64,000 bases of DNA from Bradyrhizobium lablabi (GCF_018131005.1 NZ_JAFCJK010000002.1:186001-250000), one strand, 5' to 3'; counted from the first letter of the stretch, positions 15,128 to 24,347 are shown. Made by a program: numbers and translations. Notes: generated by a model from the letters alone, not told the origin.

Positions 15128-18010
15128 TCACGGCGCCAGTTGCGCAAGCAGCGCTTTTGCCGTCTTGGTGTCGGCGGTTGCAAAGCCCTCGGTGAGCTTG
15201 CCGTAAACCGGCGCGAGAACCTCGTACGCGTCGGCGCAACGATCCTGCTCCATCCTCAAACGCGCCAGAGCCATACCGTTCCGCAATTCCCAGAATAGTG
15301 CCCCCTGACCGCGCGCCAGTTCAATCGCGCTGGTAAAGCATTGTTCGGCAGTCGAAGTTGACCGGTACTCGCTTCCGCGCAGCAGCAACTCGCCTTTGAT
15401 CCGCAGCAGCTCTGCCTGGTACCATCGTTCGTCCCTCGCCTCGCAGCGGGCGAGCGCTTCATCCACGGTCGCAAGCCCCTGCGCAACCTCACCGATGAGC
15501 CCGAGGGACGCCGCCAGCTCGCCGAGTGGCAGCAAGAAGCGCGGCAGGAATCTGGCGTCACCTGCCGCCTCCAGCTCGCTGCGAAGGATCTTTAGCCCGC
15601 CGGCGACATCCCCACGCTTTGCCAACACCATCCCGTTGAACACGCGCGCCCACAGATTCCAAAGCCGGATCGGATGCCGTTCCGTGTGATCGAGCAACGT
15701 CGCACAGTAGCGTTCCGCGGCATCGAGATCGCCGCTGAAGAACGCGATCGGGCACGCCGCTTGGCCGAGAACACTGCAAAACGTCAGCGCATGCCCGGCG
15801 GCGCGCCCCTCCTCGATATTCCGCGCGACGACGTTTAGCGCCTGATCGATCGACCCGGAAAGCCAAAGGATACGCGCCTGGAAGTAATGTGCAGAGACCC
15901 GCAGATCGAAGCGGAAGCGGACGATCTGTGGCTTCGGCGTCAAATCGGCCAGGCGCGACAACGTGCGTTCGATGTGGTGACGGGCGCCGGTCTGGTCGCC
16001 CAGGAAGTGCAACGTCGTCGCGAGAAGGCGATCGGCCATCATGAGGTCGATCGTCTGATCGCCGTCTGCCACAACCTCTGCAAAGCGGTTCGCAAATTCG
16101 AGCGCTTTGCGAAACTCTCCATTGTTGAACTGGTCGATGCAGAGGCCCCAGAGCCCGCGCAGCCGATAGTCGCGGTCGTCGAGGTCTTCCGCGAGACGCA
16201 AGGTGGTCGACCACGCGGGCCCAGCTTCCCGGGCACGGCCCACGCCGTACATAAGCGACCAGGCGAGTGCCGCCGAGAGCTGCATCCGGACCCTCGCCGC
16301 ATCGCTGGCGCTCTCGTCGAGCCTTGTGAGCGCCAATTGGGTCCGCTCCCGGCATTCGCCGAGCAGGGAAAGCTGGACCCAAAGCGGGACCGCCACAGCC
16401 GTCAAGGCGACTCCGATACTGGCGTCTCCGTCGGGCGAGAATGCCCAATCCAGGCTCGCGCGCACACTGTCGATATGCCGTCCGTAGTCGGCGAGCCATT
16501 CTGTTTGCGATCTCAGCTCGCTTTCAGCCTCCGCGTGCATGAAGAATGCGCGGTAATATTCCGCATGACGCCGTGCCGCCGGATTGAACTCTCCGCAGCC
16601 GCGAAGCTTTTCCATCGCGTAGGCACGCGTTGTGTCGAGCAACCGGTAGTGCGGACGGTGGCCCCGAATGTCGGCAGCAACCAGCGACTTGGCGACGAGA
16701 TTGGCCAGATGATCGGTCACCTCGTACGCGACTTCCTCCCCGACGACGGCAATCGCGGCTTCGAGAAGGAAATCGCCCGCGAAAATGCCGAGGTGACGCA
16801 ACACCCGCGCTTCGGTCTCCGGCAGCAGATCATAACTCCAATCAAGCGCCGCGCGGAGCGTCTGGTGCCGTGGCAGCGCGGTCCTCCGGCCCGTGGTGAG
16901 AAACTTGAAGCGGTCGTCAAGCAGCGCAGCGATCCTCGCAGGTCCGAGCAATGCCGCACGCGCGGCGGCAAATTCGATTGCCAAAGGAATCCCGTCGAGC
17001 CGCCGGCAAATCGAGACGATCGCGTTGAGATTTTCCTCGCTCAGCTGGAAGTCCGCGCCCAGGGCCTTCGCCCTTGCCATGAACAACTGAACCGCGGTGT
17101 GTTCGAAAATCACCTCCGCTTCGACGCGCCCCGCGGGCGGCACGCTAAGCGGAAGGACGCGATAGACTTGCTCGCCGACAATGCGAAGCGGCTCGCGGCT
17201 TGTCACCAGAAAGGAGATCCCAGGACAGCGGCTCACGATGGTTTCGGTGAGCTCCGCCACGGCATCGACGAGATGCTCACAATTGTCGAGAAAGATCAGG
17301 AGTTGTCTCGTCCCGATCGCGCGCGCGATGGCCTCGGGCGAGATCTCTTCGCCCTCGAGCTTGATCCCCATGACGCTGGCAAGGACGGACGGTACCAGCG
17401 TCGGGTTCGACAGCGACGCCAACTCGACGAGCAAGCTCTCCGTCTGCTGGCTGGCCAACACCAATCTGGTCAGTTCAAGCCCAAGAGCCGTCTTGCCGAT
17501 CCCGCCAGGACCCGCGAGCGTGACGACCCGATACGCCGACATCAGGTCTTGCACATAGGACATGGCGGAGTCCCGGCCGACAAGGGCATATGTCGCGGCG
17601 GGAACGTTCGTCGAGATCGCTCCGACCACCGCCTTCATCGGCTCGAGACCGGCCGATTGCGCCGACGCGCCGGCCTCGCGGATCTTCCACGTCCCCAACA
17701 GGCGATAGCCGCGACCAACCGTCGTGCTCAGCATTTCGCGATCGGAACCGAACGCCTTGCGGATCGCGGCGATGTGGACGCGAACCGCGCTCTCATCGAC
17801 AAAGATTCCAGGCCAAACCTTCTCGATCAGCTTGTTTTTCGGTACCAGTTCGCCTTCTGCCTGGACCAGTTCGGCCACGATCTCAAACGCACGACCACCC
17901 AGGGGCACCGAGACCCCCATCGAGCGCAGCTCTCGTCGGGCGAGATCAATCTCCCACCCTGCGGACTCATATACGGGTCGTTGGCTGACTTCCTGAGCCA
18001 TTCCGACCAT
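15128..18010 (-). CDS. Winged-helix / STAND-type ATPase / TPR regulator (copy 2)
   Basis: A 960-residue paralogue of the regulator at 6983-9829. The winged helix spans about 14-106 (ESAVRVHIAAIRKAFG, then TTVGRGYRLLG). The ATPase has Walker A GPGGIGKTA (168-176) and Walker B LLIFLDNCEHLVDA, and a long helical TPR-like tail follows. The frame is open far upstream, but similarity to copy 1 starts near ATG 18010, which has GGGGG just before it; ATG 18001 is an alternative. It is presumed to be a cytosolic DNA-binding activator with an unknown ligand. It diverges from the Na/Pi-transporter-like gene and converges with a hydrolase. Confidence 0.88.
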   Translation of the reverse strand: MVGMAQEVSQRPVYESAGWEIDLARRELRSMGVSVPLGGRAFEIVAELVQAEGELVPKNKLIEKVWPGIFVDESAVRVHIAAIRKAFGSDREMLSTTVGRGYRLLGTWKIREAGASAQSAGLEPMKAVVGAISTNVPAATYALVGRDSAMSYVQDLMSAYRVVTLAGPGGIGKTALGLELTRLVLASQQTESLLVELASLSNPTLVPSVLASVMGIKLEGEEISPEAIARAIGTRQLLIFLDNCEHLVDAVAELTETIVSRCPGISFLVTSREPLRIVGEQVYRVLPLSVPPAGRVEAEVIFEHTAVQLFMARAKALGADFQLSEENLNAIVSICRRLDGIPLAIEFAAARAALLGPARIAALLDDRFKFLTTGRRTALPRHQTLRAALDWSYDLLPETEARVLRHLGIFAGDFLLEAAIAVVGEEVAYEVTDHLANLVAKSLVAADIRGHRPHYRLLDTTRAYAMEKLRGCGEFNPAARRHAEYYRAFFMHAEAESELRSQTEWLADYGRHIDSVRASLDWAFSPDGDASIGVALTAVAVPLWVQLSLLGECRERTQLALTRLDESASDAARVRMQLSAALAWSLMYGVGRAREAGPAWSTTLRLAEDLDDRDYRLRGLWGLCIDQFNNGEFRKALEFANRFAEVVADGDQTIDLMMADRLLATTLHFLGDQTGARHHIERTLSRLADLTPKPQIVRFRFDLRVSAHYFQARILWLSGSIDQALNVVARNIEEGRAAGHALTFCSVLGQAACPIAFFSGDLDAAERYCATLLDHTERHPIRLWNLWARVFNGMVLAKRGDVAGGLKILRSELEAAGDARFLPRFLLPLGELAASLGLIGEVAQGLATVDEALARCEARDERWYQAELLRIKGELLLRGSEYRSTSTAEQCFTSAIELARGQGALFWELRNGMALARLRMEQDRCADAYEVLAPVYGKLTEGFATADTKTAKALLAQLAP

Positions 18011-18280
18011 CCCCCGAACTCTTAGGTATTTCCCTGTTCCCGATCCTAGCCCACCCACGAGGCCACAATATAGCTTCGGTCGGCTCAGACCTTCGCCGAA
18101 TTTCTCTCCCATGGAATAACTACAGCGGGGCGCGTTGAGCACAGTCCGGAGGGTTGACGCAGGCATGAATGAGGCGGCGACACCCTGAAGCGCGATGCGC
18201 AGCCTTGTTGACTGCGTTCGCTCTGCAACTGGGCTACAGTGCAGGAGCTGGCCTGATCGTCGGTCACCTCGGGAGCCTGC

Positions 18281-19969
18281 ATGTCTATAGCAATCTCGGT
18301 ACTCGGCGGCGTAGGTCTCTTCCTGCTTGGCATGACCGTGATGACGGAAGGCCTGAAGGCGCTGGCAGGCTCCGCCCTGCGCACGGTGCTCAGCAGGGCA
18401 GCAGCGACGCCCCTGCACGGCTCCTTCTGGGGCGCTATCGTCACGCTTCTGGTGCAGTCCTCCAGTGCAACGACCATGACGACGATCGGTCTCGTCAGCG
18501 CGGGCTTGCTGACGTTCCAGCAAGGGTTGGGCCTCGTCTTCGGCGCGAACATCGGCACCACGGGGACCGGCTGGCTGGTCGCGCTCATCGGCGTCCGCGT
18601 CTCGCTCACGGCCGCGGCACTGCCGATGATCTTCGTTGGAGCGTTGACCAAGCTTCTGGCGCGCGGGCGAATATCCGGGATGGGAGCCGCTCTCGCCGGG
18701 TTCGGGCTTGTGCTTTTTGGGCTGACGACCTTGCAGCAGGGCATGGGCGGATTGGCCGAACAAGTACACCCGGCGGACCTGCCCGCCGTGCTCGCAGGTC
18801 CCGACGGGCGATGGTGGTCGGGCCTGTTCGGCGTCCTGGTGCTGGTCGTGACCGGGCTCGTGATGACCGCGGTGATGCAGTCGTCAACGGCCGCAGTTGC
18901 CGTCACGCTGTCTGCCTATCATGCGGGTGCGGTCGGACTGGATCAGGGCTGTGCCCTGATCATCGGCCAGAACATCGGAACAGCGACAAGTTCTGCCTTG
19001 GCCGCAATCGGCGCAAGCACGACCGCCAAGCGGCTGGCCATCGCTTATGTCCTTTTCAAGCTTATCGCCGCACTCATCGCGTTGGTGCTTTTTCCTGTCG
19101 TCATCCCCCTGCTCGTGGGCGCCTCGAACAACATCGATGGCGTCACGTTGCTGGCTGCGTATCACACCGCGTACAACGTCGTCGGCGTGGTGGTCCTGCT
19201 GCCGCTAATCGACTGGTTCACGCGGCTGGTCGAACGCATTTTGCCCGAGCGTGGCTCGCCGCTTACGCGGTGCCTTGATCCCTCGGCGCTTGCGACGCCG
19301 ATTGTAGCAGTGGAAGCGGTGCGGCGAACCATCGCGCGCGCGCTCGCAACGGTATGCGGCTCGATCGAGACGGCGCTGGCCGGCCGCGCCGAACCAATCC
19401 GTTTGGGGAAGGACTCCGTATCGGTGCAGGACGCGGCCGACGCCTTGGGCCAGGCACAGATATTTCTGTCTGATGTGGCCGGACCGCCTGACACCGAAGA
19501 GGAGCAACGGCGCCTCACGAGCACACTGCACGCACTCGACCACGCATCGCGACTAACGGATGCGATGAATGGAGGCATCAAATTCGGTTCGGTGGGTGAC
19601 GGACCGGAGGAAATCCGTGCCGGAGAGCTCTGCGCGGAGGCGATGCGAAGCGCAGCAGCGATCGCGCGCGGAGTGGCGGCACCGCCCCGCGCCGCTGGAT
19701 CGCCGCAGGTCGTGCCGGCCTCACTTGGCCACGACGCCATGGCCGGTCCGCGCGCGATCTCGACTGACGAGGCGCTCGCCGAGCTCGAGCGGTGTGCGAC
19801 GCAACTTGGCGAAATCCTGCGCACCCACCGCAGCACGACGCTCAACGCGGTCGCCAATGGAACGCTTACCGTCGAGGCAGCGCTCGTTCGCGCCGAAACG
19901 GTCCGAAGCCTCGAAGCACTGTCGCATCACGCTTGGCGCTCTGCGGCCCATCTTATCGGTCGCGGCTAG
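18281..19969 (+). CDS. Na+/phosphate cotransporter family membrane protein with PhoU-like tail
   Basis: A 562-residue inner-membrane protein. The first ~330 residues are hydrophobic and carry the duplicated signature of the NptA/PNaS family, VQSSSATTMTTIG near residue 60 and MQSSTAAVAVTLS near 200. GANIGTTGTGW and GQNIGTATS follow each. The C-terminal ~200 residues are helical and polar, like a PhoU domain. It probably transports phosphate with sodium, or senses it. GGGAG lies before ATG 18281. The gene stands alone and ends in a palindromic repeat. Confidence 0.9.
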   Translation: MSIAISVLGGVGLFLLGMTVMTEGLKALAGSALRTVLSRAAATPLHGSFWGAIVTLLVQSSSATTMTTIGLVSAGLLTFQQGLGLVFGANIGTTGTGWLVALIGVRVSLTAAALPMIFVGALTKLLARGRISGMGAALAGFGLVLFGLTTLQQGMGGLAEQVHPADLPAVLAGPDGRWWSGLFGVLVLVVTGLVMTAVMQSSTAAVAVTLSAYHAGAVGLDQGCALIIGQNIGTATSSALAAIGASTTAKRLAIAYVLFKLIAALIALVLFPVVIPLLVGASNNIDGVTLLAAYHTAYNVVGVVVLLPLIDWFTRLVERILPERGSPLTRCLDPSALATPIVAVEAVRRTIARALATVCGSIETALAGRAEPIRLGKDSVSVQDAADALGQAQIFLSDVAGPPDTEEEQRRLTSTLHALDHASRLTDAMNGGIKFGSVGDGPEEIRAGELCAEAMRSAAAIARGVAAPPRAAGSPQVVPASLGHDAMAGPRAISTDEALAELERCATQLGEILRTHRSTTLNAVANGTLTVEAALVRAETVRSLEALSHHAWRSAAHLIGRG

Positions 19970-19979
19970 AGAGCATTAC

Positions 19980-20075
19980 CGGCTCTGATTGAATCAGAAC
20001 CGAAGCTCCGGATTCCTGTCTTGACGCGTTTGCTTCACGCAATCCGTATCCACCTCGGCCGAAAACGCCATGGCA
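19980..20075. repeat. Dispersed palindromic repeat (family 1), copy b
   Basis: Starts 10 bases after the transporter stop with the near-palindrome TCTGATTGAATCAGA inside a longer imperfect inverted repeat (19980-20002). A tail follows containing GCTCCGGATTCCTGTC, GCGTTTGCTTCACGC and CCACCTCGGCCGAAAACGCC. The tail matches the one at 28866-28912 and the start of the one at 2939. It is the most complete copy in this window. Confidence 0.7.
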
Positions 20076-20170
20076 GTCCCGGTCAAGGCCGCCAGAGCCG
20101 AGATGACGGCAGCGTCCATCAGAAGCTCCCTGGCGACAGCAGGAAGTGGTTTTGAAGCTGGGGTCATGCG

Positions 20171-20196
20171 ACCTCGCCCCGCGAGCGGGGCGAGGT
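20171..20196. repeat. REP-like GC-rich hairpin
   Basis: A perfect inverted repeat with 12-base arms (20171-20182 and 20185-20196, outer bases ACCTCGCCCC and GGGGCGAGGT). It lies 14 bases beyond the dodecin stop on the minus strand. There is no T-run, so it is more like a REP element or mRNA 3' protector than an intrinsic terminator. Confidence 0.65.
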
Positions 20197-20210
20197 TGAT
20201 GTTGATCAAG

Positions 20211-20426
20211 TCAAGTACCTTCGAACTTGAATGACACGTTTAGCTTGGCGCGATAGGACTCGACCTTGCCCTTGGCGTCCAGTTGCATATCGAGTTTGAC
20301 AACTTCTGCGACACGAAGATCCCGGAGAGTTTTGGCGGCCTGCTCCACCGCATTGGCAGCGGCTCTTTCCCAGGAATCGCTGCTGGTACCGATCAGTTCA
20401 ATGACCTTGTAGACGCTCTCAGGCAT
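20211..20426 (-). CDS. Dodecin family flavin-binding protein
   Basis: A 71-residue protein of typical dodecin length and sequence: MPESVYKVIELIGTS at the start, SWERAAANAVEQAAKTLRDL in the helix, and YRAKLNVSFKFEG at the end. Dodecins form hollow dodecamers that store or buffer riboflavin, FMN or FAD. ATG 20426 follows GGAGG; a long upstream extension of the frame is not protein-like. It is monocistronic, with a GC-rich hairpin after its stop. Confidence 0.92.
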   Translation of the reverse strand: MPESVYKVIELIGTSSDSWERAAANAVEQAAKTLRDLRVAEVVKLDMQLDAKGKVESYRAKLNVSFKFEGT

Positions 20427-20704
20427 GTCGTCCTCCCGTTCGGTATGAAACAGGGAGCAGGTACTCCCTGACGCCATCAACCTAGCACCTGAATATCGGC
20501 GCTGAAAGGACGCGGCGTGGTAGCGGACTGCACCGCCAGCGCCAAAAGCGATAAGGGGCGCGACCATACAGGTCGGCAAGACGGACGATTGAGGCAAATT
20601 TGAACAAGCCCTTTGCCAACGGACGGGATCAGATCGCGGCATGCCTCCGACGCTTGTTGCTGCTCGCCGACTGACTACATCAATGAAGTCTCGGAGAGAT
20701 GGCG

Positions 20705-21064
20705 ATGAAACGGCTTTGGCTGCACGCAATGGCGGCTAGCTGCATTATAGCCGCGGCGCCCGCTGCGCACGCGCGATCGGCCTATGATGGCTCCTGGAAC
20801 CTGTTGTTCGTGACGCAGAAAGGCCTCTGCGATCCGGCCTACAACTTCACGGTCAATGTTGCGAATGGCGTCGTGAGTCATCCGACCCTGGTGAAGTTCA
20901 GAGGGTACGTCGCGAAATCCGGTGCAGTCCGTGCAACGGTGACCGTTCACGACAAATACGCCTCGGGCTCGGGCCGGCTCTCCATCACGTCGGGCCATGG
21001 TACATGGCGCGGCCATTCCGGAAGTGCGCAGTGCTCGGGCTATTGGACCGCACAACGGAATTGA
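20705..21064 (+). CDS. Small exported hypothetical protein
   Basis: A 119-residue protein with a clear Sec signal peptide (KRLWLHAMAASCIIAAAPAA, cleavage near AHA-RS). The mature part is about 95 residues and begins YDGSWNLLFVTQKG. It has Cys in GLCDPAY and AQCSGYW that could pair, and a beta-rich pattern. This type (DGSW, then GxGRLS and GxWxG) occurs widely in Bradyrhizobium as a secreted protein of unknown role. GGAGAG is correctly spaced for ATG 20705 but abuts ATG 20699, so 20705 was chosen. Confidence 0.8.
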   Translation: MKRLWLHAMAASCIIAAAPAAHARSAYDGSWNLLFVTQKGLCDPAYNFTVNVANGVVSHPTLVKFRGYVAKSGAVRATVTVHDKYASGSGRLSITSGHGTWRGHSGSAQCSGYWTAQRN

Positions 21065-21608
21065 CGTCTACGAGGGCGCGTCTGGCCCGTGCCACCGCGC
21101 GCTGTGGCCGACGAATACGCCGCTTCGCAATCAACCGGGGCAGACCTTGCCGAGCATCAGCGTGTTCGACAACACCTCGCACGCTCGCATCGGCGCGGTA
21201 CCGCTGCACCATCGCGAGCAATGCCCAGTGCTCGGCCTGGTCCGTAAGCATTTGGCCAATCGGCGATATTTGGAGACGCGTCGGATGCATCAGGTCGCGG
21301 CAAACATCGATACTTCGCAACACTTAAGACCCGGCGATCCGGCTTCCTGAGCATGCTCCATCGCTCGCTGGTGAGTTGAATCGTCGCCATCGCAGTCTGG
21401 CATCAGGAGTCCGGCCGTGGATGCACGTGTCGTCCCCGAAACCCGGGCTGCGGCCTGCCTCGCAGACCCAGCGAACGCGGCTCCAATGAAGGCGGACTTA
21501 GTTCTGTCCCTGCTGGGCAGCAGCCGAACGGCCAAGGCTTGCCCCTCCCCTTGAAGCATTCGTTGCTGCGTCGCCCACTCAGTTGGTCGCCGCGTCACCC
21601 AGACATGA
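21065..21608. other. Gene-poor stretch, possibly decayed coding DNA
   Basis: Over 540 bases without a convincing gene. On the minus strand a reading at about 21060-21323 looks protein-like in composition (MLTDQAEHWALLAMVQRYRA). It begins at a GTG directly after a stop, lacks a ribosome-binding site and matches nothing I recognise. With the AraC remnant next to it, the stretch may be degraded accessory DNA. Confidence 0.4.
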
Positions 21609-21797
21609 TGGCGGGCCGACTACCATCGTGCGTGGCGGCTCGCGAAATGGCAGATGCACCGCGTCACGCCCTACATCGGTTCACATCTTGACCATCAGGT
21701 GGATCTGGTCGAGCTGGCCGCCATCGTGAGCCTCGGTGCCGGCCATTTCCGGCGTGCGTTCAGTGCCGAGCGTCTGGCGACGCGCGAGCGGCGGTGA
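21609..21797 (+). pseudogene. Remnant of AraC-family DNA-binding domain
   Basis: An open stretch of 62 codons after a TGA, with no start codon. It reads LAKWQMHRVTPYIGSHLDHQ, then VDLVELAAIVSLGAGHFRRA and F before falling into Arg-rich sequence and a stop. This is the first helix-turn-helix of an AraC-type domain: the usual pattern is WQ-x-x-RV-x-x-YI, then L-x-x-LA, then L-x-x-x-HF-x-RAF. The second helix-turn-helix and the N-terminal domain are gone. It lies 145 bases upstream of ccoN. Confidence 0.7.
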
Positions 21798-21942
21798 TAC
21801 GATGTGTAGTAGTTGCGCGGCCGCATAGCGCTTTCCTTCCGCAACCGCGTCCTGCAAAATCCCGGCAAGGACGTCCTCGGTTCGGCAATAGGTTTCGCGA
21901 AGCCGGCTGCCGCCGAGATCAGAACTGCGCGGGGACAGTCGC

Positions 21943-23598
21943 ATGATCGCCCAATTGACCCTCACCGAACGCCAGCACGCGATCATGATCAGCGCCGCCG
22001 TCGCCGTCCTCGGCGCCCTGATGATCCTGGTCGGACAGGATGACGCGATGAGTATTCACGGCGTCCTGGTTTTTGTTGCAAGCGCGATCATGATCTTCCG
22101 CATCGGCGGGAGCTACTATGCGCCGCTTCCTTCAGATGATCGCCTGGCGCATTACTATGACGATCCAAGCAAGGTCGGAATCGTTCTCTCGATGATCTGG
22201 GTCGTTGTCGGGCTCGCGGTCGGCGATTGGGTCGCCTGGCAATTGGTCAATCCCGATCTGACGTTCGGGCCAGGCTGGTCGAGCTTTGGACGGTTGCGGC
22301 CCGTGCACACCACCTCCGTGATCTTCGGATTCGGCGGCAATGCACTGATCGCGACGTCGTTTTACGTGCTGCAGCGAACGTCGCGCGCCCGCCTGCCCGA
22401 CCAGGTGAGCCCGTGGTTCGTGCTGTACGGCTACAACCTGTTCTGCCTGCTCGCCGTCACCGGCTACCTGATGGGCGTTACCCAGTCCAAGGAATATGCC
22501 GAGCCGGAATGGTATAACGATTTCTGGCTCGTCGTGGTGTGGGTCACCTATTTCGTCATCTACCTGCGCACACTGGCGCGACGCAAGGAGCCCCACATCT
22601 ACGTCTCGAACTGGTACTACATGGCGTTCATCCTGGTGGTGGCGATCCTGCACATCGTCAACAACCTCGCCGTGCCGATCTCGCTCGGCCACACCAAGAG
22701 CTACTCCGCCTTCTCCGGCGTGCAGGACGCGATGACGCAGTGGTGGTATGGGCACAACGCCGTCGCGTTCTTCCTGACCGCCGGCTTCCTCGGCATGATG
22801 TACTACTTCCTGCCGATGCGGGCGGGCCGGCCGATCTATTCCTACCGGATGTCGATCATCAGCTTCTGGGGCATCACATTCTTCTACATGTGGGCCGGAT
22901 CGCATCACCTGCACTACACCGCGCTGCCGCAATGGGTGCAGACGCTCGGCATGACATTCTCGCTGATGCTCCTGATCCCGTCCTGGGCCTCGGCCGGCAA
23001 CGTGCTGCTGACGCTGAACGGCGCCTGGGACAAGGTCCGTGACGATGCCACGCTGCGCTTCATGATGGTGGCAGGCGTGTTCTACGGCCTGACCACCTTC
23101 GAGGGATCGTTCATGGCGATCCGCACGGTAAATTCGCTCTCGCACTATACCGATTGGACCGTCGGCCACGTCCATGCCGGCGCGCTCGGCTGGGTCGCCA
23201 TGATCACCTTCGGGTCGATCTACGCCTCGGTGCCGTGGCTGTGGAAGCGCCAGCAGATGTATTCGCCGAAGCTCGTCGAAGCGCATTTCTGGCTCGCGCT
23301 TGCCGGCACCGTCATCTACGTCTTCGCGATGTGGAATTCCGGCATCGTGCAGGGGCTGATGTGGCGGACCTACACTGAAAGCGGCACGCTTGCCTATTCC
23401 TTCGTCGACACGCTTGTCGCGATGCACCCCTACTATATCGCGCGGGCGGTCGGCGGATTGCTGTTCCTGATCGGCGGATGCATCGGTGCCTACAACATCT
23501 GGAAGACGATCAGGATCTCCGGCGCCGCCGCGGAGCAGGCGAGCGATGTTCCCCAGCCGGCCGTGGTCGGCGCTGGCACCCTGCAGCCGGCGGAGTGA
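21943..23598 (+). CDS. ccoN: cbb3-type cytochrome c oxidase subunit I
   Basis: A 551-residue catalytic subunit of the high-affinity haem-copper oxidase, length normal for CcoN. Many membrane helices carry the haem and CuB histidines: RPVHTTSVIFGFGGNAL, WWYGHNAVAFFLTAGFLGMM, GSHHLHYTALPQWVQ and GHVHAGALGWVAM. It reduces O2 to water in the inner membrane under low oxygen. It is first of an eight-gene operon. No TTGAT-n4-ATCAA FixK/Fnr-type box was found in the 145 bases upstream, unlike classical fixNOQP. ATG 21943 follows GGGGACAG. Confidence 0.97.
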   Translation: MIAQLTLTERQHAIMISAAVAVLGALMILVGQDDAMSIHGVLVFVASAIMIFRIGGSYYAPLPSDDRLAHYYDDPSKVGIVLSMIWVVVGLAVGDWVAWQLVNPDLTFGPGWSSFGRLRPVHTTSVIFGFGGNALIATSFYVLQRTSRARLPDQVSPWFVLYGYNLFCLLAVTGYLMGVTQSKEYAEPEWYNDFWLVVVWVTYFVIYLRTLARRKEPHIYVSNWYYMAFILVVAILHIVNNLAVPISLGHTKSYSAFSGVQDAMTQWWYGHNAVAFFLTAGFLGMMYYFLPMRAGRPIYSYRMSIISFWGITFFYMWAGSHHLHYTALPQWVQTLGMTFSLMLLIPSWASAGNVLLTLNGAWDKVRDDATLRFMMVAGVFYGLTTFEGSFMAIRTVNSLSHYTDWTVGHVHAGALGWVAMITFGSIYASVPWLWKRQQMYSPKLVEAHFWLALAGTVIYVFAMWNSGIVQGLMWRTYTESGTLAYSFVDTLVAMHPYYIARAVGGLLFLIGGCIGAYNIWKTIRISGAAAEQASDVPQPAVVGAGTLQPAE

Positions 23599-23603
23599 AG
23601 ATC

Positions 23604-24347
23604 ATGTCGCTGTTCGGATTTCACTACCGGCTGGAACGCAAGGCGATCGGCCTGACGCTTGCCATCATCCTCGTCGCGAGCATCGGCGGCCTGGTCGAGA
23701 TCGCGCCATTGTTCACCATCCATCAAACGGTGGAAGACGCGCCCGACATGCGGGTCTACACGCCGCTCGAGCTTGCCGGCCGCAACATCTACATCCGCGA
23801 AGGCTGCTACGCCTGCCATTCGCAGATGATCCGCACGCTGCGCGACGAGGTCGATCGCTACGGCCCCTATTCGCTCGCAGTCGAGTCCAAATACGACCAC
23901 CCGATGCTGTGGGGATCGAAGCGCACCGGCCCCGACCTCGCCCGGATCGGCGAGAAATATTCCGACCAATGGCACGTCGCCCATATGAACAACCCGCGCG
24001 ACGTGGTCCCGGTCTCCGTCATGCCGGCCTACGGATGGTTGCTCACGACCGAATTGCGCACCGATGATCTCGGCCTTCACCTGAAAGCCATGCGCAGGGT
24101 CGGCGTGCCCTATACCGACGACATGATCGCCAACGCGGCCGTCGATGCCTATGCGCAGTCGAATCCGGACTCGCCGCTCGCCGACGGTGTCACCAAGCGC
24201 TACGGCAAGGCGACCACGCTGCGGGCGTTCGACGGCCAGCCCGGCCGTCTGACCGAGATGGACGCAATGGTCGCCTATCTCCAGGTGCTCGGGCGCCTCA
24301 CCGACGCGGCAACCAAGTCGACTGCACGGGCGGAGGCCGGCCAATGA
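23604..24347 (+). CDS. ccoO: cbb3-type cytochrome c oxidase subunit II (monohaem)
   Basis: A 247-residue membrane-anchored c-type cytochrome. One N-terminal helix (about 14-38) precedes a periplasmic domain with the haem motif CYACH at 68-72 and a later Met ligand in VSVMPAYGWL. It passes electrons from CcoP to CcoN. ATG 23604 is 5 bases after the ccoN stop. The stop overlaps the ccoQ start as ATGA, indicating translational coupling. Confidence 0.96.
   Translation: MSLFGFHYRLERKAIGLTLAIILVASIGGLVEIAPLFTIHQTVEDAPDMRVYTPLELAGRNIYIREGCYACHSQMIRTLRDEVDRYGPYSLAVESKYDHPMLWGSKRTGPDLARIGEKYSDQWHVAHMNNPRDVVPVSVMPAYGWLLTTELRTDDLGLHLKAMRRVGVPYTDDMIANAAVDAYAQSNPDSPLADGVTKRYGKATTLRAFDGQPGRLTEMDAMVAYLQVLGRLTDAATKSTARAEAGQ

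Noticed and set aside
15887..18025. 712-codon plus-strand frame opposite the second large regulator
   Set aside because: Mirror of a well-supported gene; composition is typical of antisense frames.
19994..20209. 71-codon minus-strand frame after the transporter
   Set aside because: Made of the family 1 repeat tail and the REP-like hairpin; repeats often yield such frames.
21060..21323. Minus-strand reading with protein-like stretch MLTDQAEHWALLAMVQRYRA
   Set aside because: Starts at GTG right after a stop, no ribosome-binding site, no family; kept only as possible decayed coding DNA.
22132..23427. 431-codon minus-strand frame opposite ccoN
   Set aside because: ccoN is certain; the antisense frame is His/Arg/Asp-rich with no signal or domain.
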